Below, piece by piece: positions 17,179 through 26,414 of a DNA stretch of 64,000 nt. Position 1 is the stretch's first letter, and each line of letters starts with the position of its first letter. The stretch is from the NCBI RefSeq assembly GCF_900177705.1, contig NZ_FXBA01000010.1:44338-108337 (forward strand). The letters are read 5' to 3'. This DNA is from Fibrobacter sp. UWB15 (GTDB lineage: Bacteria; Fibrobacterota; Fibrobacteria; Fibrobacterales; Fibrobacteraceae). The position numbers and the translations under genes were made by a program. The notes under the pieces were generated by a model. That model saw only the letters and a list, made by a program, of their open reading frames with translations. It searched no databases and had not been told where the DNA came from.

Positions 17179-18495
17179 CTACAGCTTTCCTGCTACTTTT
17201 TCGGCAAATTCATCTAGGGGCTCAAAGTAGGCATTTTCGCGGATAGTGCGATAGTTGTTGTATAGATCCGTCAAGTCTATGCGCAAAGAATCATCCGTGT
17301 ATTGTTCTTCATAGGCGCTACGTTTTGCCATGGTCCATAATTTCACGACAACCTGGTTCAAATAGGGTTGACGTTGGACCATAGCGTAATTTTCCATACG
17401 CTGGATTGCGGAAAGTAGAGCCGCATTGGGTGCTGGACTAAAAATAGCCTCGGTCACATGCGCCGAAAACTCGGCGTCCAAATTCAGGGTCAACTCCGGG
17501 TGTTCAATTTGGTCAACAATGTGTTTTGTCTCGTGGATGGCGGTGTTCAATTCTTCGACCCGTTTGATGTAGGCGAAAATTTTCCCGCCGAGGTCTTTTT
17601 TCAAAAGGCGATTGTAGATTTCGCTCGCCTTCTGCAAACTCAAATCTAGGCCCAAGTAACGCCAAAAATGTTCAAAGCGTTTATCGCCATATTTCCTGTA
17701 GAATTCCCCCTGCTCCAGTTCCAGCGAATCGGATTCTGCGCGGGCCGCAATCATGTCGTCAAGGACGACGACATAATTCATCCCTATGGTATAGTAGCCC
17801 GCTTTCGAGGGCATCAATCCAGGAATAAAACGTTTAAGGTTTATTGCCGCCAAGGAATCACCCTTGTACGCCGTCATTGGCAAAAGCGTATCTTGGACTT
17901 TTAGGATACTTGCCATACTCTGCAGTTCAAAATCCAGGAACAATCCGTATTTTAGCAGGTTCCTGTTGACCGTATTTTTGAGATCTACATTGAAAGATTC
18001 TCCGCTAAAGTAAACCTTTGCCGCATTCATAAATGCAAATAATGATTGGGCGGCTCCATCATCCGGGAAAAACTTTCCATAGAGGTTGCTTACAATGCGT
18101 TCAAAAGATTCATTGTCCGGTCCAGACATGTAAATCTCATTACGGCTCAAGGCATCCAGATACGGGGCAAGGACATTGACCACAAAATCCTTTCGTGCAG
18201 ACTCTCCGTTCTGTTGCTCAAGCTTGACTGCCTTTTCATAAATGGCTTTCTCATAATCGGACTTCATTTTATCGGTCGTCTTTTTTGACAGGATATGCTT
18301 TTGGACGGCAATAATCGCGCCCTCGTTCATTCCAAATGACTTTGCCAACATCGCCACATATTCCTTATTCGAGCTACCAAGTTCAATCGGATTCTGCGAA
18401 TAGATGTGCTGAGCCAAAATATCCGGTTCCATATCCGGATACTCGGAACAAGCCGCGAAGAATAGCGCAAGAAGCAGGAAAAGGAACTTCATCAT
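17179..18495 (-). CDS. Lipoprotein with HExxH putative zinc metallopeptidase motif
   Basis: The 438-aa product starts MMKFLFLLLALFFAAC, a short lipoprotein signal, and is largely helical. A metallopeptidase-like motif HETKH lies at residues 321-325, followed by Glu342 in LDAEFSAHVTE, compatible with the third zinc ligand of a gluzincin. I do not recognise the family; the overall sequence is unlike M48 or M13. It could be a lipid-anchored peptidase. The motif could also be fortuitous, although its position in a helix next to 'AIHETKHIVDQIEHPEL' looks genuine. The frame is open to 18534, but the signal sequence fixes the start at 18495 or 18492. It is divergent from the defence-island helicase. 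Confidence 0.6.
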   Translation of the reverse strand: MMKFLFLLLALFFAACSEYPDMEPDILAQHIYSQNPIELGSSNKEYVAMLAKSFGMNEGAIIAVQKHILSKKTTDKMKSDYEKAIYEKAVKLEQQNGESARKDFVVNVLAPYLDALSRNEIYMSGPDNESFERIVSNLYGKFFPDDGAAQSLFAFMNAAKVYFSGESFNVDLKNTVNRNLLKYGLFLDFELQSMASILKVQDTLLPMTAYKGDSLAAINLKRFIPGLMPSKAGYYTIGMNYVVVLDDMIAARAESDSLELEQGEFYRKYGDKRFEHFWRYLGLDLSLQKASEIYNRLLKKDLGGKIFAYIKRVEELNTAIHETKHIVDQIEHPELTLNLDAEFSAHVTEAIFSPAPNAALLSAIQRMENYAMVQRQPYLNQVVVKLWTMAKRSAYEEQYTDDSLRIDLTDLYNNYRTIRENAYFEPLDEFAEKVAGKL

Positions 18496-18579
18496 ATGGC
18501 AAATATAATCATTCGAATAAGTTGGATGGTTCAAGTGAGAAAAACTGTTTCATTTAAATTATTACTACATTAAAACCAA

Positions 18580-21500
18580 ATGCCGACCTTTATTGACAAT
18601 GTAACCGTCACCCTCAATGACGAACTGAAGTCGACCCTGAGGACCGGGGGCCGCTTATCTATCGCTGCAGCAAGTTTTTCCATTTACGCCTATGAAGCCC
18701 TGAAAAAAGAACTGGAAAACATCGAAGAACTCCATTTCTTATTTACCAAGCCGACTTTTACTAAAACGGATGCTGCCAAGAATAGCAAGGAACAACGCGA
18801 ATTCTACATACCCAAGTTGAACCGCGAACGTTCTTTATACGGCACGGAATTCGAAATAAAGTTACGCAACCAGCTTTCGCAAAAAGCAATCGCCAAGGAA
18901 TGCGCCGATTGGATTCGTCGCAAGGTCAAGTTCAAGACGAATGTTTCAGACCAGGTGGTCCACGCAGGTTCCATAGTCGTGTCTGACCCTGCCGGTGAAA
19001 AAACGGCATTCACACCGATTAACGATTTTAGCAAGACGGAACTCGGCCTTGAAAAAGGCAACTATATGGGTTTTGGCATAAATAAAATCGAAGCGCCCAT
19101 ATCGAACAATTTTCTCGCGTCATTCAACAGAATTTGGAACGACGACGAAAAGTTGCAAGACATCACCGATACGATTCTTGAAAGCATTGAGAATGTCTAT
19201 CGCGAAAATTCACCGGACTACATTTACTTCGTTACGCTCTATAACATTTTCCACGAGTTCCTCGATAACATTTCCGAAGATGATTTGGCAAACGAGGCGA
19301 CAGGTTTCAAGAACAGCGCCATCTGGAATAAACTTTACGATTTCCAAAAAGAGGCAAGCCTTGCTATTATCAACAAGCTGGAAAAATTCAACGGTTGCAT
19401 TCTTGCCGATAGCGTCGGTCTAGGTAAAACATTTACGGCCCTTTCGGTCATCAAGTACTACGAGAACAAGAACCGCAACGTGCTTGTGCTTTGCCCCAAA
19501 AAGTTGCGCGACAACTGGCTCACTTATCGCGAAAACTACAAGAACAATCCTGTTGCAAGCGATCGTTTTGCTTACAGGGTCATGAACCACTCCGACCTTT
19601 CCCGCACTTCGGGCTATTCGGGCGACATTGATATCGCACGATTCAACTGGAGCAATTACGAACTTATCGTCATCGACGAAAGCCATAATTTCCGCAACGG
19701 TGGCAAGACCACCGACATGGGCAACGATGAAGACCCGAAAGAAAATCGCTACTTGCAGTTGATGAACAAAGTCATTCGTCAAGGCGTTCGCACTAAGGTT
19801 CTGATGCTGTCGGCAACCCCGGTAAACAACCGCTTTAACGATCTCAAGAACCAGCTGGAACTTGCCTATGAAGGCGACTCAAGCCAATTGGAACAGGCAA
19901 TCGGAACTGGAGACAGAACCATCGCCGATATTTTCAAGCAGGCACAATCTGCTTATAGCAAGTGGTCAGAGTTGGAAGAAAGCGAACGCACTACCCAGCG
20001 ACTGCTCGGAATGCTCAGTTTTGACTTTTTCAAGATTCTTGATTCTGTTACCATCGCACGCAGCCGTAAGCACATCGAGAAATTCTACGACACGAGCAAA
20101 ATCGGAGCGTTCCCTGAACGTCTCAAGCCCATTGCCCGCCGCCCGGGCATTACCGACATTGACTCTTCTGTAACTTTCCGTGCAATAATAAGCCTGTTGC
20201 AAAAGCTGAAACTTGTCGTGTATTCACCTTCGGCGTACATTCTACCGAGCAGACTCTATAAGTACGAGGACGACGCCCCGACAAAAACAGGCGGCAAAGG
20301 ACTTTCTCTAATTGACCGAGAACGTGGTATCCGCGTTCTCATGCAAGTGCAACTTTTGAAGCGGCTTGAAAGTTCTATCTATTCTTTCAATACATCGCTT
20401 GGTCACATAAAGACCTTGATGGGGGACACCCTTGTCAAGCTTCGCAACCATGTTGCTGATTTGGAAATCAACGATATCGATGGGCTCGGTCTTGACGAAG
20501 ACGAAATCACCGTCGGTCGCGAAAACAACCGCATCCACCTAGACGATTTGGACTACAAGTCCTGGGAACGTGATCTCAATGCCGATTGCGAAACCATTAC
20601 GAAACTTATCGAGATGATTTCCGTCGTGACGCCGGAACATGATTCCAAATTGCAGCAGCTGCTTGCCGATATCGACAACAAAATCGAGCATCCGTTCAAC
20701 AACGACAACCGTAAAGTTATCGTGTTCTCAGCTTTCAGCGATACAGCCGAATACCTTTACAACAATGTTGCAGAACACGTCCTCAAGAAATATGGCTTGC
20801 ATTCAGCACTGGTCACAGGAGATGTAAACGGCCGCACGACGCTCAAGACCAAGAGAAAAATGGATTTCAACATGGCCTTGACCCTGTTTTCTCCCATCTC
20901 CAAAGAAAAACAGGCTATTTATCCGGAAATCAAGGAAAACATCGACATCCTGATTGCGACGGACTGCATTTCTGAAGGCCAGAACTTGCAGGATTGCGAT
21001 TACCTCGTAAATTACGATATTCACTGGAACCCCGTTCGCATTATCCAGCGTTTCGGCCGTATTGACCGCATTGGTTCCAAAAACAAGAGCATCCAGCTGG
21101 TGAATTTCTGGCCGGATATTGAACTGGATGAATACATCAACTTGAAAGGCCGTGTAGAATCAAAGATGAAGGCCGTCGTGATGACCTCTACTGGCGACGA
21201 CAACCCGATTGCTCCCGAAGAACCCGGCGACCTTGACTACCGACGTGACCAGCTGAAACGATTGCACGACGAAGTTGTTGACCTTGAAGAGATGAACAAG
21301 GGTGTATCCATCATGGATTTGGGTTTGAATGAATTCCGTCAAGACCTGATTGAATACATGAAGGACAATCCCGATATCGACCACACTCCGCATGGCCTCC
21401 ACGCTGTCGTAGCAAAGACCGCCAACCTCCCCGAAGGCGTCATTTTCGTGCTCAAGAACAAGACTGGCGAAATTAACATCGGCAAGAGAAACCGTCTGCA

Positions 21501-21831
21501 TCCGTTCTACATGGTTTATTTGGACAACGATGGCAACGTGATTACAAACCACCTTGCACCAAAGGATTTGCTAGATAACGTACGCGCACTGAGTAAAGGC
21601 AAAGTGGAACCTTTGAAAGACCTGTGCAAAGCGTTCAACAAAGAGACCGCCGACGGCAAGCGAATGGACCGCTACTCCAAGCTGCTTGACAAGGCCGTAG
21701 AATCTATCGTAGATGTCCGCAAGGAAAGCGCTATAGACAGTTTCCTCGGCGGCGACCAGGGTGAACTTTTTGACAAGGTCCCCGCCGGCCTTGACGACTT
21801 TGAACTCATCAGCTTCTTCGTGGTGAAATAA
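18580..21831 (+). CDS. SNF2-type helicase with N-terminal phospholipase-D-like region
   Basis: The 1083-aa protein opens with a region like the PLD-type N-terminal domain of defence helicases (LSIAAASFSIYAYEALKKEL, ELHFLFTKPTF). A superfamily-2 motor follows: Walker A DSVGLGKT (residues 277-284), Walker B DESHNF (Asp366), LMLSATPVNN (motif III), FSAFSDTAEYL and ATDCISEGQNLQDCDYLVNYD (motifs IV-V), and QRFGRIDRIGSKN (motif VI). A 250-aa C-terminal tail follows. The expected PLD catalytic HxK is not evident (VVHAGSIVV at the comparable place), so that domain may be inactive. It is the first gene of the island, and its TAA overlaps the next ATG as TAATG. A role in DNA translocation during defence is inferred from context. 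Confidence 0.85.
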   Translation: MPTFIDNVTVTLNDELKSTLRTGGRLSIAAASFSIYAYEALKKELENIEELHFLFTKPTFTKTDAAKNSKEQREFYIPKLNRERSLYGTEFEIKLRNQLSQKAIAKECADWIRRKVKFKTNVSDQVVHAGSIVVSDPAGEKTAFTPINDFSKTELGLEKGNYMGFGINKIEAPISNNFLASFNRIWNDDEKLQDITDTILESIENVYRENSPDYIYFVTLYNIFHEFLDNISEDDLANEATGFKNSAIWNKLYDFQKEASLAIINKLEKFNGCILADSVGLGKTFTALSVIKYYENKNRNVLVLCPKKLRDNWLTYRENYKNNPVASDRFAYRVMNHSDLSRTSGYSGDIDIARFNWSNYELIVIDESHNFRNGGKTTDMGNDEDPKENRYLQLMNKVIRQGVRTKVLMLSATPVNNRFNDLKNQLELAYEGDSSQLEQAIGTGDRTIADIFKQAQSAYSKWSELEESERTTQRLLGMLSFDFFKILDSVTIARSRKHIEKFYDTSKIGAFPERLKPIARRPGITDIDSSVTFRAIISLLQKLKLVVYSPSAYILPSRLYKYEDDAPTKTGGKGLSLIDRERGIRVLMQVQLLKRLESSIYSFNTSLGHIKTLMGDTLVKLRNHVADLEINDIDGLGLDEDEITVGRENNRIHLDDLDYKSWERDLNADCETITKLIEMISVVTPEHDSKLQQLLADIDNKIEHPFNNDNRKVIVFSAFSDTAEYLYNNVAEHVLKKYGLHSALVTGDVNGRTTLKTKRKMDFNMALTLFSPISKEKQAIYPEIKENIDILIATDCISEGQNLQDCDYLVNYDIHWNPVRIIQRFGRIDRIGSKNKSIQLVNFWPDIELDEYINLKGRVESKMKAVVMTSTGDDNPIAPEEPGDLDYRRDQLKRLHDEVVDLEEMNKGVSIMDLGLNEFRQDLIEYMKDNPDIDHTPHGLHAVVAKTANLPEGVIFVLKNKTGEINIGKRNRLHPFYMVYLDNDGNVITNHLAPKDLLDNVRALSKGKVEPLKDLCKAFNKETADGKRMDRYSKLLDKAVESIVDVRKESAIDSFLGGDQGELFDKVPAGLDDFELISFFVVK

Positions 21832-22445
21832 TGTACGGCCTGCCTGCAAATACGGAACTTTCGCGGCAACTCTCCAAAGAGCGAGTGTTTACCCAGTTCA
21901 AGGTGAACCGCTCCGCGCAAGACGCGTTCAATGCGGACATCTCGACGATGTTCATCTCGAACCATATTTCAGAAGCGACCGTGCCCGGATTAAAACCCGG
22001 GAAAAAAGTTCTGGGCATCTACGTGCTGACGCTGAACCTCAAGCACCCCAGCTGCGGCAAGAAAAATCTGGAACTGCTCGCCAAGGCAATACCGCAAAAC
22101 ATGGTATTTGCGCTGGTCCTTGACGGAACGGTGCAATTTGCAGTATATTACGAGAACCTGTATGCAACAAAGCCAGTAAAAGCAGAAAACGCAAAACTGG
22201 AATTGCAGGGGACGGATCTTGACGAAGTCTGGGAAGGACTAATCAAGAGTATCGGGAACATTGTCGTCGAAGGCGAAAACACCCTTGTAGAGCAGATTGC
22301 GGCAGATGACGCCCGCGAAGCCCTGCAAAAGAAAATCGAGGACCTGAAGGCAAAAGCCTACAAGGAAAAACAGCCCCGACGCAAAATGGAGCTCATAAAC
22401 CAAGTCAAGGAATTGGAATTACAATTGGAAAATGATGTAAAATAA
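21831..22445 (+). CDS. DUF4391-family protein of the defence operon
   Basis: The 204-aa product begins MYGLPANTELSRQLSKERVF and contains ISEATVPGLKPGKKVLGIYVLTL, FALVLDGTVQFAVYYENLY and GTDLDEVWEGLIKSI, the pattern I associate with DUF4391 proteins. The C-terminal 60 residues are charged and helical (KKIEDLKAKAYKEKQPRRKME). DUF4391 proteins are, from memory, regularly encoded next to SNF2-type helicases and type III-like methyltransferases; their activity is unknown. The ATG overlaps the helicase stop by one base (TAATG), implying translational coupling and a fixed protein ratio. Confidence 0.75.
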   Translation: MYGLPANTELSRQLSKERVFTQFKVNRSAQDAFNADISTMFISNHISEATVPGLKPGKKVLGIYVLTLNLKHPSCGKKNLELLAKAIPQNMVFALVLDGTVQFAVYYENLYATKPVKAENAKLELQGTDLDEVWEGLIKSIGNIVVEGENTLVEQIAADDAREALQKKIEDLKAKAYKEKQPRRKMELINQVKELELQLENDVK

Positions 22446-22525
22446 ACAAAAAAACTGTTCATCTTGTTGCTTTTTGCCGCATTTTTTTTAAATTGAGTAA
22501 AAATAACCCATAAAAAAGGCTTTTT

Positions 22526-23866
22526 ATGTTCATTTCCATGAAAATAAGGAATTTCCGATCCATCATTGAAACCATGGTTTCAATGACATATGAGGAAGGA
22601 AAAGCCCCAAATGGCTATAAGGATTTGCCAAGATGGGCATTCTTGGAAGACAAGGCGGAACGTCTGGTGCCATGTCTTGCCATCTACGGAGCGAATGCCG
22701 GTGGAAAAAGTAACATTATAAAGGCATTTTTTGCATTCGACCATCTATTAAAGTTTGGTACTGGCGATGCGTTTGAACCATTTTTGAAGAATGGTGCAGT
22801 TCCTGTATTTGATCCGAACTTATTGATTTCTGATAACGAAACCACGTATTTCGAATCAAAAATTGTTCTGAACGGTTCGATCTTTACATATGGTGTCGAA
22901 TATTCCGAAAAAAAGATTGTTCATGAATTTTTAAATGAAGGTCGGGATGACGACAATCGGCCTATATTTGAAATAAAGGATTCCGAACTGGTTCATTTTT
23001 CCAAAGTTTCTTCGGCAACTTACAAAGAAAAGGACCTGAAAGAATTCTTGAGAGTGGAATGTTCCGACAAGGATGGATTGCAGAACAGAACGTTCCTTTA
23101 TTTGATGGGAACGAAGTACCCTGCTTTGAATAAGAACATTGCAGATGTATTGGAATTTTTCCTTAAATCGGTTTTTATTTCATTAAACAACCAGATTCCG
23201 GCCGGTCTTGGAATGAAAATGCTTGAAGACGCACTCAAGAACCAAGGGCAAAAGGAAACCGCTTTCGATAAATTGCAGAAAATAACGACAAAGCTGGATT
23301 TTGGTATCGAACGATTGGAAATAGACCGAACCAAACTAGAACAAGACGCTGCAGGCGAGTACCAATTACAAATAAATCCTTTGGAAGGAGGCCCCATAGG
23401 GGTGCGACGGGAAGGGCCGGAAGCATTTGCAGAATACCTGTATTCGTATCATAAGAATGACGAGCAAAAAGAGGTCAGATTCAACTTTAATCGAGAATCC
23501 ATGGGAACGCAAATTGCTTTCGGTGTTCTAGGAAGCATTTTAGCAGCCTTAGAAAAAGGCGGACTCGTGCTCATCGATGAATTGGATCGTTCTTTGCATT
23601 CGCTTGTATTTCAGCAAATTGTCCAGATGTTTACGAATAAACGATACAACACCCAAAATGCCCAACTAATCTTTACGGCACATAATACGGATTTGCTGGA
23701 TGCGGATATCTTAAGAATTTCAGAAATTGATTTCGTAAACAAGACAAAGAAAAAAGGTACGACAATACAGCGGCTTGTAGAATTCTCGGATGTCCGAAAC
23801 GTCACGAATTTTAGAAAGCGCTATCTCTCCGGTGAATTCGATGGCATTCCGTTTCCTTATTTGTAA
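22526..23866 (+). CDS. RloA-like AAA-type ATPase (RecF/OLD-like), defence island
   Basis: The 446-aa protein starts MFISMKIRNFRSI, the usual beginning of SMC/RecF-like AAA15 ATPases. Walker A is GANAGGKSN (residues 55-63). Walker B is LVLIDELD (Asp351, Glu352), with SLHSLVFQQIVQMF after it, and the switch is FTAHNTDLLD. A long helical insert separates the halves. With the RloB-like gene 12 bases downstream it forms the RloA/RloB pair first noted inside restriction loci. Such ATPases sense invading DNA or its processing and activate a partner nuclease; that mechanism is inferred here. The gene is preceded by an 80-base A/T-rich gap, so it may have its own promoter, and is more A/T-rich than the helicase. 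Confidence 0.82.
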   Translation: MFISMKIRNFRSIIETMVSMTYEEGKAPNGYKDLPRWAFLEDKAERLVPCLAIYGANAGGKSNIIKAFFAFDHLLKFGTGDAFEPFLKNGAVPVFDPNLLISDNETTYFESKIVLNGSIFTYGVEYSEKKIVHEFLNEGRDDDNRPIFEIKDSELVHFSKVSSATYKEKDLKEFLRVECSDKDGLQNRTFLYLMGTKYPALNKNIADVLEFFLKSVFISLNNQIPAGLGMKMLEDALKNQGQKETAFDKLQKITTKLDFGIERLEIDRTKLEQDAAGEYQLQINPLEGGPIGVRREGPEAFAEYLYSYHKNDEQKEVRFNFNRESMGTQIAFGVLGSILAALEKGGLVLIDELDRSLHSLVFQQIVQMFTNKRYNTQNAQLIFTAHNTDLLDADILRISEIDFVNKTKKKGTTIQRLVEFSDVRNVTNFRKRYLSGEFDGIPFPYL

Positions 23867-23878
23867 CAGGTCCCTGGC

Positions 23879-24460
23879 ATGGCGAATAATGAAATGATAA
23901 TTCTATTGTGCGAGGGGCCATCTGAATACGCCTACATTCAGGAACTCAATCGATATTTACGGGAAAACGAATATAATTTTAAATTCATTCCCAAGCCTGT
24001 AGGTACGGGTTTTTACTCTGAGGTTCAAAAAAAGCGCAAGGAAGTACGCAAGGACAATCCAAGAACGCCTATAAAAATAATTTTGGACGACGATATCTAC
24101 GTCCGCAACGAAGGTAGTCGCGAGCAAGATAACAGTACAAAGTTTGCGGGATCAGGTTTCAAAGATGAATTCTTGTTTAACGTCCATAACTTCGAAGATT
24201 TTTTGATGCTTCATTATGATGACGAAACGTTGAACCAGTGGTTAGCAAAGTGTTCTGAGACAAACCATGAGAACGTTCCAATGCATTCAGAGCAATATAT
24301 GCCACTGGTTAAAGGGATGTTCCCTGATTACGAAAAGGGGGAACTCCTTTTTAGCCCAATTAATCATGAAAAACTTGATAATTTATTTAGGCACAACGAA
24401 GACAATTCCATTTTTATAAAGAGCGATTTTGCTACATATTTGAAAAGCCGGCTAACATAA
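23879..24460 (+). CDS. RloB-like protein, probable TOPRIM-type nuclease partner
   Basis: The 193-aa product has the RloB layout: an early acidic motif, ILLCEGPSEYAYIQEL (Glu12, Glu16), then IKIILDDDIYV (Asp70-72), then FNVHNFEDFLMLHYDD. The E...DxD arrangement is that of TOPRIM catalytic cores, as in OLD nucleases where the ATPase and TOPRIM parts are one protein. Here they would be split over two genes. It starts 12 bases after the RloA-like ATPase and is the natural effector of that pair. It could cut DNA or RNA; the sequence does not say which. Confidence 0.75.
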   Translation: MANNEMIILLCEGPSEYAYIQELNRYLRENEYNFKFIPKPVGTGFYSEVQKKRKEVRKDNPRTPIKIILDDDIYVRNEGSREQDNSTKFAGSGFKDEFLFNVHNFEDFLMLHYDDETLNQWLAKCSETNHENVPMHSEQYMPLVKGMFPDYEKGELLFSPINHEKLDNLFRHNEDNSIFIKSDFATYLKSRLT

Positions 24461-24482
24461 TTTTTATACGACTGGAGCGTAC

Positions 24483-26414
24483 ATGACCGAGAAATTGAAG
24501 ATGAAGACTGTGGATATGGCAAGCGAGAACTTTGAGAAGCTCAAGGCGCTGTTCCCGAACTGCGTCACGGAATCGCTCGACAAGGACGGAAACCCGGTCC
24601 GTGCCATCGACAAGGACCTGCTCATGCAGGAAATCAACAGCGAAGTGGTCGAAGGGCAGAAGGAACGCTACCAGTTCAACTGGCCCGGCAAACGCGACGC
24701 CATCCGCAAGGCGAATGCACCCACCACGATGACGCTCCGCCCCTGCAAGGATGAATCCGTCGATTTTGACAACACGCAGAACCTCTACATCGAGGGCGAC
24801 AACCTCGAAGTACTCAAGTTGCTCCAGAACAACTACCTGGGCAAAGTCAAGATGATTTACATCGACCCGCCCTACAACACGGGCAGTGACTTTGTCTATA
24901 ACGACAACTTCAAGCAGGATTCCGAAACCTTCCTCGAAACGAGCGGTATGTTCGATGAAGACGGAAATATGACATTGCAGAACTTCGAGAAGAATACCGA
25001 AAGCAATGGACGTTTCCATACCGACTGGCTCAACATGATGTACCCGCGCCTGAAAGTCGCCAGAAATTTGCTTAGCGATGACGGCGTGATATTTATTTCT
25101 ATTGATGATAATGAACAGGAAAACTTAAAAAAATTATGTAGCGAGATTTTTGGGGAAAATAATTTTGTCGGACAATGGAATTGGTTTAAATCAGCAACAC
25201 CACCAGCACTGTCAAAAAAAATAAAGAAAAACATTGAATACATCTTTGCATATCAAAAAGGAAAAAATGAAGATGTTTTCCGTGGTGTAAAAAAAGAAAG
25301 CCCTAGTAATGATCCAATAACAAAACCACAAAACTCTTATAAGGAGTTAACGTTCAAATCAGGAACTGTTCATGCGAAATTTCCTGATGGTACTTATAAA
25401 AAAGGCATTTACGGAACAGATAAATTTCCTAATGAATTGCTAAATGATCTAATTGTAGAAAACGGCGTAAATAAAAACGATGTAACATTTAAAAACAGAT
25501 TTATTTGGGTTCAAGAAACACTCAATGAACAAATCAAATCTGGAACAAAAATCGAACTTTCAAAACAGCTCGTTATTTCTTACAAAAAAGCAGAATATAA
25601 TAGAGAGGTGCCTCCGAATTTAATTGATTCTCAAGTAGGTGTTGATACAACAGAAAATGCAGGAAGATCAATATCTCAAATTTTTGATGGAAAGAAAATT
25701 TTTGATTATCCCAAACCTACATCTCTATTAACATATTTAATCAATTTCTTTATACAAAATAATGAAAATGCCCTTATTCTTGATTTCTTCTCTGGCTCTG
25801 CAACAACAGCCCACGCTGTAATGCAACTTAACGCAGAAGATAATGGCAATCGTAAATTCATCTGCGTTCAGTTACCTGAAGTGACTGCAGAGGACTCCGA
25901 AGCTTACAAGGCTGGCTACAAGACCATCTGTGAAATCGGCAAGGAACGTATCCGCCGTGCCGGCAAGAAAATCAAGGAAGAAACGGGTCTTACCGCCCAA
26001 AATCTTGACATCGGCTTCCGCGTATTGAAACTTGCCGAAAGCAACATGAACGACGTGTATTACAAACCCGCCGACATCGACCAGGGTTTCCTCGATAAAC
26101 TCGACACCAACATCAAACGCGACCGCACCCCGATGGATTTGCTGTTCCAGGTCATGCTAGAATGTGACCTTGAACTCTCTAGCAAAATCGAAGAACGCGA
26201 AATCAACGGCAAGAAAGTATTCTTCGTAAACGACAAGGAACTCGTCGCCTGCTTCGACGAAAAAATTGACGAAGCCACCATCACCGAAATCGCAAAACTC
26301 AAGCCTTACTACTTCGTCATGCGCGACAGCTCCCTCGCCACCGACAACGTCGCCGACAACTTCGAACAACTCTGGAACGCCTACAGCAAAGACACCATCC
26401 GGAAGGTACTGTAA
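24483..26414 (+). CDS. mod: Type III-like DNA (N6-adenine) methyltransferase, Mod subunit
   Basis: The 643-aa protein has the beta-class order of motifs: catalytic DPPYNTGSDFVYNDN (Asp128) first and the SAM-binding LDFFSGSATTAHAV (Asp434) later, with the variable target-recognition region between. N- and C-terminal parts are normal for the neighbourhood, but about 25080-25860 (residues 200-459) is sharply A/T-rich: for example 14 of 60 bases are G/C in 25681-25740, against 37 of 60 in 24661-24720. This fits exchange of the recognition domain. The enzyme would methylate the host sites that Res checks. The start has no strong Shine-Dalgarno (TGGAGCGTAC). The stop overlaps the next gene's ATG (TAATG). 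Confidence 0.92.
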   Translation: MTEKLKMKTVDMASENFEKLKALFPNCVTESLDKDGNPVRAIDKDLLMQEINSEVVEGQKERYQFNWPGKRDAIRKANAPTTMTLRPCKDESVDFDNTQNLYIEGDNLEVLKLLQNNYLGKVKMIYIDPPYNTGSDFVYNDNFKQDSETFLETSGMFDEDGNMTLQNFEKNTESNGRFHTDWLNMMYPRLKVARNLLSDDGVIFISIDDNEQENLKKLCSEIFGENNFVGQWNWFKSATPPALSKKIKKNIEYIFAYQKGKNEDVFRGVKKESPSNDPITKPQNSYKELTFKSGTVHAKFPDGTYKKGIYGTDKFPNELLNDLIVENGVNKNDVTFKNRFIWVQETLNEQIKSGTKIELSKQLVISYKKAEYNREVPPNLIDSQVGVDTTENAGRSISQIFDGKKIFDYPKPTSLLTYLINFFIQNNENALILDFFSGSATTAHAVMQLNAEDNGNRKFICVQLPEVTAEDSEAYKAGYKTICEIGKERIRRAGKKIKEETGLTAQNLDIGFRVLKLAESNMNDVYYKPADIDQGFLDKLDTNIKRDRTPMDLLFQVMLECDLELSSKIEEREINGKKVFFVNDKELVACFDEKIDEATITEIAKLKPYYFVMRDSSLATDNVADNFEQLWNAYSKDTIRKVL

